Numbered from the stretch's first letter, positions 1-8,028 are shown. The stretch is DNA of 28,484 bases from Miniphocaeibacter sp964345925 (GCA_964345925.1 CAYFSP010000020.1:1-28484); one strand, 5' to 3'. The notes: a model not told the origin generated them from the letters alone. Numbers and translations are program-made.

Positions 1-74
1 AATAATAAAATGATAGGATTAAATACTTTTAATAGCATTATAATACATTTACAGATGATATTCAATATCGTTTA

Positions 75-593
75 TTAAAATTTATTATAGTGAACTTTTT
101 CAAAATGTAAATTGTCTATATTATGACTTTTTTTGTTCTCATTTCCATATCCTATTCCAATTGTACATAGAACATGTAAATCGTCCGGTATATTCAATAT
201 CTTTTTAATATTTAATTCAACATCTTCGCCTATTAAATTTACCTTATTATGGGCATGTCCCCAACATGATTTTAATCCTTCTAATTCAGCAGCCAATTGT
301 ATGAAGGTGGCAATTATAGATGCATCCTCCAAAGCAGTGGTGGACTCTTTATCAGAAAATAAAATAGTTATTGCAATAGGGGCATTCTTAAGAAATGAAA
401 TGGCTTCTGGTCTTGCATTTGATAAATCTTCAATTATTTCCTTATTATCAACAACGACTAGTTGCCAAGGCTTTAAATTTCTACCAGATGGTGATGTTAA
501 TGCAATTTTTATTATATTATCAATTTTTTCCTTTTCCACTTTCTTATTCATAAATTTTCTTACAGACCTTCTATTTAAAAATATATCATTCAT
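75..593 (-). CDS. Nitroreductase family flavoprotein (172 aa)
   Basis: Single-domain nitroreductase-fold protein expected to bind FMN and use NAD(P)H to reduce nitro, quinone or flavin-like substrates in the cytoplasm. The N-terminus (FLNRRSVRKF, residues 5-14) is the family's phosphate-binding RRSxRxF motif. It is followed by SPSGRNLKPWQLVVV (35-49), the usual segment with the conserved S/N-x-QPW region. A C-terminal stretch rich in glycine (IGIGYGNE) matches the end of the fold. At 172 residues it is of normal length for the short clade. The ATG is preceded by an AGGGGGTG ribosome binding site 7 nt upstream. It is monocistronic as far as seen and divergent from the zinc-ribbon gene. The actual substrate cannot be inferred. 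Family call firm, function loose. Confidence 0.85.
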   Translation of the reverse strand: MNDIFLNRRSVRKFMNKKVEKEKIDNIIKIALTSPSGRNLKPWQLVVVDNKEIIEDLSNARPEAISFLKNAPIAITILFSDKESTTALEDASIIATFIQLAAELEGLKSCWGHAHNKVNLIGEDVELNIKKILNIPDDLHVLCTIGIGYGNENKKSHNIDNLHFEKVHYNKF

Positions 594-614
594 TATTATT
601 CACCCCCTTTGTAT

Positions 615-623
615 ATTATATCA
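615..623 (-). promoter_or_regulatory. Extended -10 promoter for the nitroreductase
   Basis: On the minus strand the sequence reads TGATATAAT, a perfect -10 hexamer with the TGn extension, about 20 nt before the start codon at 593. No good -35 is visible at the usual distance. AT richness makes chance matches easy, but position and extension are right. Confidence 0.5.
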
Positions 624-670
624 AATTGGTGAAATTTAGTAATTATGTAATATTTATTGAAATGAGCTTA

Positions 671-679
671 TGATATAAT
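671..679 (+). promoter_or_regulatory. Extended -10 promoter for the zinc-ribbon gene
   Basis: TGATATAAT lies 30 nt ahead of the ATG at 709, with an AAAGGAGATAAT ribosome binding region between. It is back to back with the divergent nitroreductase promoter at 615-623. The -35 region is weak. Confidence 0.5.
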
Positions 680-708
680 AATTTAAGAATAAGATTAAAG
701 GAGATAAT

Positions 709-1680
709 ATGCGTTGCAAATACTGTGGCGAGATAATAGAAAAAGACTATAAATTCTGTTTATCATGTGGTAAACCAGCAGAGGATAGCAGAACAAAGGA
801 AGAAACAGAGTCTATAGAATATTTTGAAATAGAGACAGATAATGTTAAAAACAAAGAAAAATATGACTTTAGTCAATTTTTAAAGGATGATGGCGATAAA
901 GAACAAGAAGAAATAGAATTTAGCACTAAGAATGAAAAAATTAGTGAAGAAAAGTTATTTGAGGAAGAGATAATAAAAGAAGAAAAATCTAAAGAGAATA
1001 CTGCTAAACATAAAATATATGAAGATGATATAGAAGATACTAAGAAACGAGTTCTGTTTGAAAGATCTGATTATAATTTCTTTGACAATATGAAGAAGAA
1101 AAAACAAGAGGAAAAAAGTAGGAAAAATAATTACTTCGATGATTATGAAGAAGAAAAATCTTATAGAGAAGAAGAGAAAGAAAATAATTCCAGAAGAAAT
1201 TATTATAGGGAGCCTAAATCCAGTAGAAACGATAATAAATATTATAGTGAGAGTAGAAGAGATTATAGAGAAGATGATTATGATATAGATTTTGATTCCA
1301 GAAGGGAAGAGGAATTAAATAAAAGCATCATAAAGGAAAAAAAGAAAAAAAGATTTTGGAAACGTCTTAGAAATGCATTGTATAATATTTTAGTACTGCT
1401 AGGTGCTTTAGTTTTAGCACTTGCATTAGAGAATCCCGCTTATTACTTTCTAATGGAAAGAGGATTTTTCTTTATTGAATTAATTAGTTCAAAACTCAGA
1501 GTAATGGCAATACTTTTAATAATATTATTTCTGCTCATTCCATTTTTCAACTGTAAAGGTAATGCAAAAATTCCAATACTTATTTTTTCCATATTGACTA
1601 GCTGGACAATTATAGGATGGGTGGTATTACTTATTATTTGTAAAATAAGCAATAGAAAATGGATAATAAATTCCTATTAA
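709..1680 (+). CDS. Zinc-ribbon membrane protein with charged linker (323 aa)
   Basis: The N-terminus carries a zinc ribbon: C3-x2-C6 ... C17-x2-C20 (CKYCG and CLSCGK). Residues 25-215 are a low-complexity, highly charged linker rich in E, K, R, D and Y, ending in a run of lysines/arginines just before the membrane. Three hydrophobic helices follow at about 224-243, 264-281 and 288-311. The last (SWTIIGWVVLLIICK) resembles the TxxGW-V-ALIW helix of small superinfection-immunity-like membrane proteins (PF14373), but this is similarity by eye only. Such zinc-ribbon plus membrane proteins are common in Firmicutes and usually uncharacterised. It has its own extended -10 promoter and an AAAGGAG ribosome binding site. 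The ribbon and linker probably face the cytoplasm (positive-inside). Function unknown. Confidence 0.8.
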   Translation: MRCKYCGEIIEKDYKFCLSCGKPAEDSRTKEETESIEYFEIETDNVKNKEKYDFSQFLKDDGDKEQEEIEFSTKNEKISEEKLFEEEIIKEEKSKENTAKHKIYEDDIEDTKKRVLFERSDYNFFDNMKKKKQEEKSRKNNYFDDYEEEKSYREEEKENNSRRNYYREPKSSRNDNKYYSESRRDYREDDYDIDFDSRREEELNKSIIKEKKKKRFWKRLRNALYNILVLLGALVLALALENPAYYFLMERGFFFIELISSKLRVMAILLIILFLLIPFFNCKGNAKIPILIFSILTSWTIIGWVVLLIICKISNRKWIINSY

Positions 1681-1681
1681 G

Positions 1682-1710
1682 TTTACAAAAAAAAATCTCT
1701 ATGATATTAT
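1682..1710 (+). promoter_or_regulatory. Promoter of the proS T-box leader
   Basis: TTTACA (1682-1687), a 17-nt spacer, and TATTAT (1705-1710) with a TGn extension (TGATATTAT). The predicted start near 1717 would place the whole T-box leader in the transcript. Confidence 0.65.
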
Positions 1711-1717
1711 TATCCTA

Positions 1718-1922
1718 TCCGAAGAAAAGAAATAGTAATATATAGATATTTTAAGAGAGAAAGTGGTTGGTGAGAACTTTTAGTTAATATATATGAACCT
1801 ATCTTTGAGGTTGTATGAAAACATACAGGGTTGTGCCTTATAGCTTATGAGATGATCAAAATGATTAATTGAAGTGGTACCGCGTAGTCTTTCGCCTTCT
1901 AGTAAGGTGGAAGACTTTTTTT
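1718..1922 (+). promoter_or_regulatory. T-box riboswitch, proline specific, upstream of proS
   Basis: A T-box leader that senses uncharged tRNA-Pro and controls read-through into proS. The T-box sequence GAAGTGGTACCGCG (1871-1884) contains the conserved core TGGTACCGCG, whose ACC-type bulge pairs with the NCCA end of uncharged tRNA. In Stem I the context GAACCTATC (1795-1803) presents CCT (1798-1800) as the specifier codon, a proline codon that agrees with the downstream gene. The leader ends in an intrinsic terminator (1886-1922). Boundaries are approximate. Confidence 0.9.
1886..1922 (+). terminator. T-box attenuator terminator (proS)
   Basis: A 13-bp stem (AGTCTTTCGCCTT at 1886-1898 with AAGGTGGAAGACT at 1904-1916, two G-U pairs), a 5-nt loop and a T run. 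The T-box motif immediately upstream would form the competing antiterminator when uncharged tRNA is bound. Confidence 0.9.
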
Positions 1923-1956
1923 ATTTTAAATTACTTATAAACAGGAGGAAATAAAT

Positions 1957-3684
1957 ATGAAAATGTCGAAGTTTTATATGCCAACATTAAGAGAGAATCC
2001 AGCAGATGCTGAAATTGAAAGTCATAAATTGTTATTAAGAGCAGGTATGATTAGAAAGTCCGCTTCGGGAATTTATTCTTACTTGCCTTTAGGATATAGA
2101 ACCATAAGAAAAATTGAAAATATTGTAAGGGAAGAAATGGATAATTTTGGAGCTCAAGAAATTCTTATGTCTGCATTACAACCAAGGGAAATCTGGGAAG
2201 AATCTGGTAGATGGGCTACATTTGGACCTGAAATGTTCAAATTAAAGGATAGGAACTCAAGAGAGTTCTGCCTAGGACCAACAGCAGAGGAATATTTTAC
2301 AACATTGATAAAGGGAGAAATAAAAAGTTATAAACAATTGCCTTTAAATATATACCAAATTCAAACGAAGTATAGAGATGAAAAAAGACCTAGATTTGGA
2401 ATAAATAGAGCAAGGGAATTCTTGATGAAAGATGCCTATACATTTGATGTAGATGAAGAAGCTATGGAAGAAGCATATATGAATATGTGGCGTTCCTATG
2501 AAGCTGTATTTGACAGACTAAAGCTTGAATATAAAATTGTTGCTGGTGATTCAGGGGCTATGGGAGGTAATAGCTCTCACGAATTTATAGCCTTATCCGA
2601 AATTGGAGAAGGTGTAATATTCTATAGCGAAGACAGCGATTTTGCTGCAACAGATGAAAAGGCTCAAGTCTTTTATAATGTTGATGATTCATCCATTAAG
2701 GAATTACCAATTGAAAAGATAACAACCCCAAATTGTAAAACAATAGAAGAAGTGGCAGAATATTTAGAGGTTTCAAAAAGTCACTGTGCTAAAGCCATAG
2801 ATTTAATGGTTGAAGGAAAACCTGTATTGGTTATTATCCCAGGGGATAGAGAACTGAATATGGCAAAATTAATAGGATATCTAGGAGTTCCAGAGCATGA
2901 TGTATTTATGATGAATGATGAAGAAATAGTTGAAAGATTAAATTCATCACCAGGATTTACTGGGCCAACAGAAAGAATTCCAGAAGATGTAAGGGTATTA
3001 ATAGATTCAAGAATTACAAAGATGGTAAATGTTGTAATTGGAGCTAATGAGGAAAATACACATTATAGATATGCAAACTTTGAAAGGGATTTTAATGGTG
3101 AAGTAGTAGAGGATTTACTTATGATTCAAGATGGTGATGTTGATCCAAAAACCGGTTCCGTATTAAAATTTGCAAGGGGAATAGAAGTAGGAAATATATT
3201 TCAATTAGGAAAGAAATATTCTGAAAGTCTAGATGCTAAATTCTTAGATGAAAATGGAAAAGAAAAACATTTCTACATGGGTTCATATGGAATAGGTATT
3301 ACTAGATCAGTTACTGCAGTAGTGGAACAAAATCATGATGATAGAGGAATAGTTTGGCCTCTTGTAGTTGCTCCATACCATGCAATAGTAACTATAGTAA
3401 ACACTAAGGACGAAGCTCAAAATGAATTGGGGAATAAGATTTACGAAGAGCTGAAATCAAAAGGTATAGAAGTTTTACTTGATGATAGAAAAGAAAGAGC
3501 TGGAGTTAAATTTAACGATAGGGACTTAATAGGGATTCCTTTAAGAGTAACAGTAGGTAAAGGTGCAGTTGAAAATATAGTTGAATACTCAACTAGAAAA
3601 GAAATGGAAAATACAAATATTTCATCAGAAGAGGCTATTGAAAATATAATAAGCACTGTTTCAAAAGAGTTGAATAATTTATAG
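1957..3684 (+). CDS. proS: Prolyl-tRNA synthetase, bacterial type
   Basis: Class II aminoacyl-tRNA synthetase that charges tRNA-Pro in the cytoplasm. At 575 residues it is the full bacterial-type enzyme. Motif 1 lies in the first 100 residues. Motif 2 is at YRDEKRPRFGINRAREF (about 139-155), followed by LMKDAYTFD. The YbaK-like editing insertion spans roughly 225-390. Motif 3 is GSYGIGITRS (about 447-456), and the anticodon-binding domain is C-terminal. The ATG at 1957 has a perfect AGGAGG 8 nt upstream; a second ATG two codons later is less well spaced. Expression is governed by the Pro T-box leader, so it should rise when tRNA-Pro is uncharged. It is transcribed alone and ends at a clear terminator. 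Confidence 0.97.
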   Translation: MKMSKFYMPTLRENPADAEIESHKLLLRAGMIRKSASGIYSYLPLGYRTIRKIENIVREEMDNFGAQEILMSALQPREIWEESGRWATFGPEMFKLKDRNSREFCLGPTAEEYFTTLIKGEIKSYKQLPLNIYQIQTKYRDEKRPRFGINRAREFLMKDAYTFDVDEEAMEEAYMNMWRSYEAVFDRLKLEYKIVAGDSGAMGGNSSHEFIALSEIGEGVIFYSEDSDFAATDEKAQVFYNVDDSSIKELPIEKITTPNCKTIEEVAEYLEVSKSHCAKAIDLMVEGKPVLVIIPGDRELNMAKLIGYLGVPEHDVFMMNDEEIVERLNSSPGFTGPTERIPEDVRVLIDSRITKMVNVVIGANEENTHYRYANFERDFNGEVVEDLLMIQDGDVDPKTGSVLKFARGIEVGNIFQLGKKYSESLDAKFLDENGKEKHFYMGSYGIGITRSVTAVVEQNHDDRGIVWPLVVAPYHAIVTIVNTKDEAQNELGNKIYEELKSKGIEVLLDDRKERAGVKFNDRDLIGIPLRVTVGKGAVENIVEYSTRKEMENTNISSEEAIENIISTVSKELNNL

Positions 3685-3694
3685 TAAATATAGC

Positions 3695-3731
3695 AAAAGA
3701 GTATTTAAATATTGTTTAAATACTCTTTTTT
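3695..3731 (+). terminator. Intrinsic terminator after proS
   Basis: AAAAGAGTATTTAAA pairs with TTTAAATACTCTTTT across a 5-nt loop, then a T run. It lies 10 nt after the proS stop codon. Confidence 0.85.
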
Positions 3732-3970
3732 ATAAAGTCTTTTGAATAATATATTTTATTTTCTTCAAATTCATAACTAGATTATATAAATACTCGAAAG
3801 ATTCATAATGGATTTTAAAAGATATGATATCATTAAATGATATAGATGCTAATAAAGACTTGTTAGCAATATGTAATTTAGATATTGTAGATTTATATTA
3901 TGAATATACTGGATAATAGAATTTTTGATATATTAATCTATAATAGAATAAATATATGGGTGGTATAAAA

Positions 3971-4693
3971 ATGAATGAAATAATAAAGAGTTTAAAGGAA
4001 AGAAAAACGGTAAGGGCGTATTTGGATAAAGATATTTCAAATGATATAAAAAACGAAATATTACAGTCGGCAATTGAGGCTCCATCAGCAGGAAATCAAC
4101 AGCTTTATAGTATTATCAATGTGGAAGACCAAAATATAAAGGACGAATTGTCAGTACTTTGTGATAATCAACCATTTATTAAAAAGGCTAAAATGGTTCT
4201 TGTATTCTGTTCAGACTATAAGAAATGGTATGACCTATACGATTATGGCGAATGTGAACCTAGACAATTAGGAGAAGGGGATTTTTTACTTTCTGTTTCT
4301 GATGCCGTAATAGCCGCACAAAATACAGTTGTAGCAGCAGAGAGTCTTGGAATAGGTTCTTGCTACATAGGTGATATTTTAGAAAATTATGAGAAGGTAA
4401 AAGAATTGTTAAATTTACCAAAACAAGTTGTTCCAGTGACTATGGTTGTATTTGGATATCCTACGGAAAAACAGATAAATAGAAAGAAACCTAATAGACC
4501 TAATGTGGAGACAATAGTGTTTAAGGATAAATACAAAGAATATAAAGGTGAGGAATTAATAAAAATTGTTGAACATAGTACAAATGACAATTTTGATACT
4601 TGGATAAAAAAATTCTGTAAAAGAAAATATAATTCTGATTTTTCACATGAGATGAATAGATCTGCTAAAAAATATGTTGAAGAATTTAAGTAA
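3971..4693 (+). CDS. Nitroreductase family protein, NfsA/FRP-like (240 aa)
   Basis: A larger nitroreductase-fold flavoprotein. It begins with RKTVRAYLDKDIS, the family's R-x-(S/T)-x-R phosphate-binding motif, followed by APSAGNQQLYSII, which matches the conserved P-S-x-x-N-x-Q segment. A central block (AAQNTVVAAESLGIGSCYIGDI) is the usual flavin and dimer-interface helix. The length of 240 agrees with the NADPH-type oxidoreductases (NfsA/FRP/YcnD-like) and differs from the short protein at 75-593. I choose ATG 3971 because GGGTGGT sits 6 nt upstream of it; an in-frame ATG at 3956 would put the ribosome site inside the coding region. The 270-bp region upstream shows no convincing gene. The substrate is not identifiable. 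An FMN-dependent reductase role is family knowledge. Confidence 0.88.
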   Translation: MNEIIKSLKERKTVRAYLDKDISNDIKNEILQSAIEAPSAGNQQLYSIINVEDQNIKDELSVLCDNQPFIKKAKMVLVFCSDYKKWYDLYDYGECEPRQLGEGDFLLSVSDAVIAAQNTVVAAESLGIGSCYIGDILENYEKVKELLNLPKQVVPVTMVVFGYPTEKQINRKKPNRPNVETIVFKDKYKEYKGEELIKIVEHSTNDNFDTWIKKFCKRKYNSDFSHEMNRSAKKYVEEFK

Positions 4694-4704
4694 GAAAATA
4701 TATT

Positions 4705-4733
4705 TGTACAATGATGTAAAAAAACTATATAAT
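4705..4733 (+). promoter_or_regulatory. Promoter of the VOC-like gene
   Basis: TGTACA (4705-4710), 17-nt spacer, and a perfect TATAAT (4728-4733), 25 nt before the ATG at 4759. Confidence 0.55.
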
Positions 4734-4758
4734 ATTACTTAATATTTTAAATAAGGGA

Positions 4759-5079
4759 ATGATTAAATTCGATAATTCAGTAATATTGGTATTAAATGGA
4801 ATGGAAAAATATAATTTCTTCAAGGATATTTTAGGCGATGATTTGTTATATGACTTTAAGGAAGTGAAAAACAATAAAGATTATATATTCGGGCTAAAAG
4901 TATCTAAAGTATTTGTAGAGGAAAGTAATTTTATTGTACTTATAGAGAATTTGAAAACCGATAAAATAGAGGAAAATCTAAGAAAAAATAATAGGAAATT
5001 TAAAAAGGAAAAGACTGATAATAAAAATATTATTAGTTTTTATGATTTAGATTGTCATATTTTTAAAATAGTTGATTAA
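4759..5079 (+). CDS. Small VOC (glyoxalase-like) superfamily protein, probable
   Basis: A 106-residue protein. Its beta-alpha-beta-beta pattern and ending (SFYDLDCHIFKIVD) resemble the last strands of vicinal-oxygen-chelate proteins, which usually finish FYDPDGHxxEI. The start (FDNSVILVLNGMEKYNFFKDILG) fits the first strand and helix of that fold. The expected metal ligands are not in place: the final acidic residue is replaced by Lys, and no His is seen at the first strand. If the fold is right, it is more likely a binding or resistance-type member than a lyase. The middle region is shorter than usual. The start is doubtful, because AAGGGA abuts the ATG with only about 1 nt spacing. It has its own promoter and a terminator right at the stop. 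Confidence 0.55.
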   Translation: MIKFDNSVILVLNGMEKYNFFKDILGDDLLYDFKEVKNNKDYIFGLKVSKVFVEESNFIVLIENLKTDKIEENLRKNNRKFKKEKTDNKNIISFYDLDCHIFKIVD

Positions 5080-5109
5080 GGAGAAAGTATATTTATACTT
5101 TCTCCTTTT
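5078..5109. terminator. Intrinsic terminator shared by convergent genes
   Basis: AAGGAGAAAGTATA pairs with TATACTTTCTCCTT around a 2-nt loop, with TTTT on the plus side. It overlaps the stop codon of the VOC-like gene and lies just past the end of the convergent MATE gene, so it may serve both, though the minus-side T run is weak. Confidence 0.75.
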
Positions 5110-5111
5110 AA

Positions 5112-6470
5112 TTACATATTATCAATGGCTTTTTTAAATTGAAATTTAAACAGTATAGCTGTAAATGTAACTGCAATAAAGTCGGCAATAGGCTCTGCCA
5201 TATAAACTGCCATTGTCTTATCTGAATTAAATATCATAGGAACAATATAGATTAAAGGAATCAATAGGATAAATTTCCTTGTGATTGCTACAATTATGGA
5301 TGCTCTGGCATTACCAATGGAAGTAAATGTCATTTGACATGCTATTTGAATTCCAAACATAAATAATACGGCAATATAAACTCTTAATGCCTTAACTGTA
5401 TAATTTAAAAGTTCAGGATTATTTGTAAACATACTAGCAAATGTTCTTGGGAACACCATTACAAAAATCCATAGTAGGACTGAGTAAGTAAGGCTGTATT
5501 TTAATAAATATTTAAATCCTTCAAGGACCCTTTCCTTATTTTTAGCACCAAAATTATAGGATATGATAGGTTGTGCACCTTGTCCAAGTCCTGTTAATGG
5601 CAACATGGCAAATTGCATTACAGATGTTAGTATGGTCATTGAACCAACTGCTATGTCTCCACCGTATTTCAATAGGGATGAATTAAATGCTATAGCTATA
5701 ATGGATTCACTTGACTGCATAATAAATGTAGCCAGTCCTAAAGTCAATGTTGGTATAATTATAGAGTATTCTAATTTAAAATATTTTTTTCTTATTTTTA
5801 AATCCGTTTTTTTACCAAAAAGGAATTGTAAAACCCAAATACATGAAATTGCTTGAGATATAATTGTTGCCCAGGCAGCGCCTTTTACACCCATATTAAA
5901 GCCAAAGATCAAAATAGGGTCCAAGATTATATTTGAGACAGCTCCTATGATTACTGAAATCATTCCTGTTTTTGCAAATCCTTGAGCCGTTATAAATGCA
6001 TTCATTCCTAATGTAAGTTGAACGAATATTGTTCCTAGGGCGTAAATATTCATATAGTCGGTAGCGTATTTTATAGTATTTTCACTTGCGCCAAAGGACA
6101 GTAGAAATTCTTCATTCCAAAATAGTAAAATCACAGTTAGTACAATTGAAATAATAATTTGTAAAATAAAAGCATTGCCCATGGTTTTTTCAGCTGATTC
6201 TTTATCACCTTGTCCCATAAAAATAGATGCTCTTGGAGCACCACCGTTTCCAACTAAAGCAGCAAAAGCAGCTACTATCATAATTAAAGGAATACATACA
6301 CCAAGACCTGTTAAAGCCAAATGACCTTCACCAGGAATTCTACCTATGTAAATTCTGTCTACAAGATTGTACAACATATTTATAATTTGAGCTGTAATGG
6401 TAGGAATTGCTAATTTTTTTAAAAGTTTTCCAATAGGTTCTCGACCTAAAAAGTTTTGATTATTTTCCAT
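5112..6470 (-). CDS. MATE family multidrug/Na+ antiporter (452 aa)
   Basis: An integral membrane exporter of the multidrug and toxic compound extrusion family, expected to use a Na+ or H+ gradient to extrude cationic drugs or metabolites. The length of 452 and about 12 hydrophobic helices match the family. Two recognisable signatures are the N-terminal GREPIGKLLKKLAIPTI and, in the second half, GLGQGAQPIISYNFGAKN, typical of the DinF/NorM-related MATE clade in Firmicutes. I choose the ATG at 6470 because AAGGAGAG lies directly upstream; the longer reading frame to 6497 has no site. The start overlaps the last codons of the marR reading frame (which ends at 6460), so pump translation is probably coupled to marR. 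The broken marR suggests altered control. Confidence 0.92.
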   Translation of the reverse strand: MENNQNFLGREPIGKLLKKLAIPTITAQIINMLYNLVDRIYIGRIPGEGHLALTGLGVCIPLIMIVAAFAALVGNGGAPRASIFMGQGDKESAEKTMGNAFILQIIISIVLTVILLFWNEEFLLSFGASENTIKYATDYMNIYALGTIFVQLTLGMNAFITAQGFAKTGMISVIIGAVSNIILDPILIFGFNMGVKGAAWATIISQAISCIWVLQFLFGKKTDLKIRKKYFKLEYSIIIPTLTLGLATFIMQSSESIIAIAFNSSLLKYGGDIAVGSMTILTSVMQFAMLPLTGLGQGAQPIISYNFGAKNKERVLEGFKYLLKYSLTYSVLLWIFVMVFPRTFASMFTNNPELLNYTVKALRVYIAVLFMFGIQIACQMTFTSIGNARASIIVAITRKFILLIPLIYIVPMIFNSDKTMAVYMAEPIADFIAVTFTAILFKFQFKKAIDNM

Positions 6471-6911
6471 TGCTCTCCTTTCTTGAATACATTTCAATAT
6501 TGTTGGATATTTTCTTGTTAAGATTAAAGAATATATCTATTTCTTCTTTCGTGAAATTATTAAAAATTTGGTTGATATAATCTTTTTTAGCCAAGGAAAT
6601 ATCCTTTGTAATACTATTGCTTTTCTCAGTTAATATTAAATGAACTTTTCTTCCGTCTTTTTCGTCGGTTTTTTTATGATTAGACCTTTATCGATTAAAA
6701 TATTAATGGCTTTAGAAACATTTCCCTTTTGCAACATTCTAAGTTCAACAATATCACTTAAGGTGTCCTTATTTGGATTATTAAATAAAAAGCTAATAAT
6801 ATCTAATTCGATTTTTGTTAAATCATATTTTTTATTAATACCCTTTAGAGAAAATTCATAGTATTTTATAAATTGTCTGAAGTTAATTAAAAATTCAGTA
6901 TTTCTATTCAT
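6460..6911 (-). pseudogene. MarR family repressor, interrupted by a one-base frameshift
   Basis: The first frame (6911 to 6636, 91 aa) gives the N-terminal dimerisation helix and winged helix-turn-helix (LTKIELDIISFL ... LQKGNVSKAINILIDKGLI) of a MarR regulator, then stops early. Moving one base back at the T run 6669-6675 (an A7 run in the mRNA) continues as KKTDEKDGRKVHLILTEK, which is the beta wing with its hallmark D-x-R. It then gives the two C-terminal dimer helices, ending at 6460. The restored protein is 150 residues, the normal MarR length. Its stop overlaps the MATE start codon. So this is an operon of repressor and pump, with the repressor split. The break may be a real mutation, a sequencing under-call, or ribosomal slippage on tandem AAA codons. 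The start ATG has an AGAGGT site about 6 nt upstream. Confidence 0.85.
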
Positions 6912-6929
6912 ATATACCTCTCAAAAAAA

Positions 6930-6947
6930 TAGTTCTAAAAAGAACTA
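6930..6947. promoter_or_regulatory. Palindromic operator upstream of marR-MATE
   Basis: TAGTTCT-AAAA-AGAACTA is a perfect 7-bp inverted repeat with a 4-bp centre, 18 nt upstream of the marR start. On the minus strand TATAAT-like -10 sequences lie directly ahead of it. An operator of this size and place is what autoregulated MarR proteins use; the assignment is inferred. Confidence 0.6.
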
Positions 6948-7017
6948 ATTATATTTTCATTATATTATAAAATTAGTAAAAGTTTACACTAAAACCTTTA
7001 TTATATTTTGACATTTT

Positions 7018-7050
7018 AAAACCCCCAAATCCTTATTCGGATTTAGGGGT
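7018..7050 (-). terminator. Terminator of the LiaF-like gene
   Basis: On the minus strand ACCCCTAAATCC pairs with GGATTTGGGGGT across a short loop, with one mismatch, followed by TTTT. It sits about 40 nt past the stop codon at 7092. Confidence 0.75.
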
Positions 7051-7091
7051 TCAGTTCATAACTTCGAAGGCTTAAAATATAACAATAATAA

Positions 7092-7928
7092 TTAAATTTT
7101 ACTTATTATCAATTCACCTAAAATATTTTTATAGAAAATTCGCATTGTACATTCTGGATTATTTATTTCAAACAGTTCCACCTTTTTCTCAATAATCTCA
7201 TAAGACCAATTATATGGAATAACTAATTCTAAATTACCAGCATATACATTACAGTAAAGCTCTATTACATTACTAGCAGGATAAACATCAACTAAATTTA
7301 ATTTAGTTTCTCCAAATATAGTTGTAATATCTCCACCAGAAAATGAATTGCTTTGAACCTTTATATTATTGCTTCCAAACTTATATGATAAATCTAATAA
7401 ATTACTGTTTATTTCATAGTATTCATCATTATTATAAGTAGCTTCATTACCATAAGCGTATTCGCTTTTGCTATGATTATTGTTTTTATTATTATATGAT
7501 GAATATTTATAATTATCTTCTCTGTTTACATCATCATAGTAATTTGACTTGTCATAATAGTATTTGTTTTCTTCTGATCTATTGTAATAATTATTATTTG
7601 AGCTATTCTTACTAGAGTTATTGTAATAATTTTTCTTCTTTGGAAAGATTAATACAATTCCAATTATTATTAGGGCAGTAGCCCATATGAAAGAGGATAT
7701 TCTCGGCGTTAACAAATATAAATTATCAAGTTGGAATATTATACCTAAAATAATAAAAATATATGAAGCTAGATCTCCCTTTTTCCTTTTCCAAATTCTA
7801 TAAATGCCATATAGTATTAAAACAGATGGCCAAAAATCTGAAAAGCTATAAAGAAAGCTTATATTAGTAAATAGTCCCAATATGGAAAAAGCTCCAATAA
7901 AAACTAAAATAATTCCTAAAAATTGCAT
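7092..7928 (-). CDS. LiaF-like envelope-stress membrane protein (278 aa)
   Basis: Four hydrophobic helices (about 2-20, 31-46, 55-72, 79-96) form a LiaI/LiaF-type transmembrane domain (FWPSVLILYGIYRIWKRKKG is the usual second-helix pattern). Next comes an unusual linker at 100-172 made almost only of N, Y, S, K and D. The soluble C-terminal domain (176-278) has FGETKLNL, YCNVYAGNLELVIP and a beta-rich end, as in the cell-wall-active antibiotics response (DUF2154) domain of LiaF. LiaF proteins restrain LiaRS-type two-component systems in response to envelope damage, but no histidine kinase or regulator gene is next to this one. I choose ATG 7928 because of a perfect GGAGGTGA just upstream; the frame is open to 7952. 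It is monocistronic. Family call is good; role inferred. Confidence 0.75.
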   Translation of the reverse strand: MQFLGIILVFIGAFSILGLFTNISFLYSFSDFWPSVLILYGIYRIWKRKKGDLASYIFIILGIIFQLDNLYLLTPRISSFIWATALIIIGIVLIFPKKKNYYNNSSKNSSNNNYYNRSEENKYYYDKSNYYDDVNREDNYKYSSYNNKNNNHSKSEYAYGNEATYNNDEYYEINSNLLDLSYKFGSNNIKVQSNSFSGGDITTIFGETKLNLVDVYPASNVIELYCNVYAGNLELVIPYNWSYEIIEKKVELFEINNPECTMRIFYKNILGELIISKI

Positions 7929-8028
7929 ATACTCACCTCCAAAAAATCTCATAAAATTCTATATTTACATTTTATCATATTAACAGTCGTTGAAAGTCTA
8001 CAAAATATCTAAAAATTTCATCAAATAA

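Noticed and set aside
133..639. Plus-strand 168-residue frame opposite the nitroreductase
   Set aside because: Shadow frame of the nitroreductase; no ribosome site.
3809..3916. Short frame MISLNDIDANKDLLAICNLD... (30 codons) between proS and the nitroreductase
   Set aside because: No ribosome site, unusual place and no recognisable match. It could be a gene relic, but I cannot support it.
3958..3971. Upstream ATG start at 3956 for the second nitroreductase
   Set aside because: GGGTGGT lies directly after it and serves ATG 3971, so the longer start would cover its own ribosome site.
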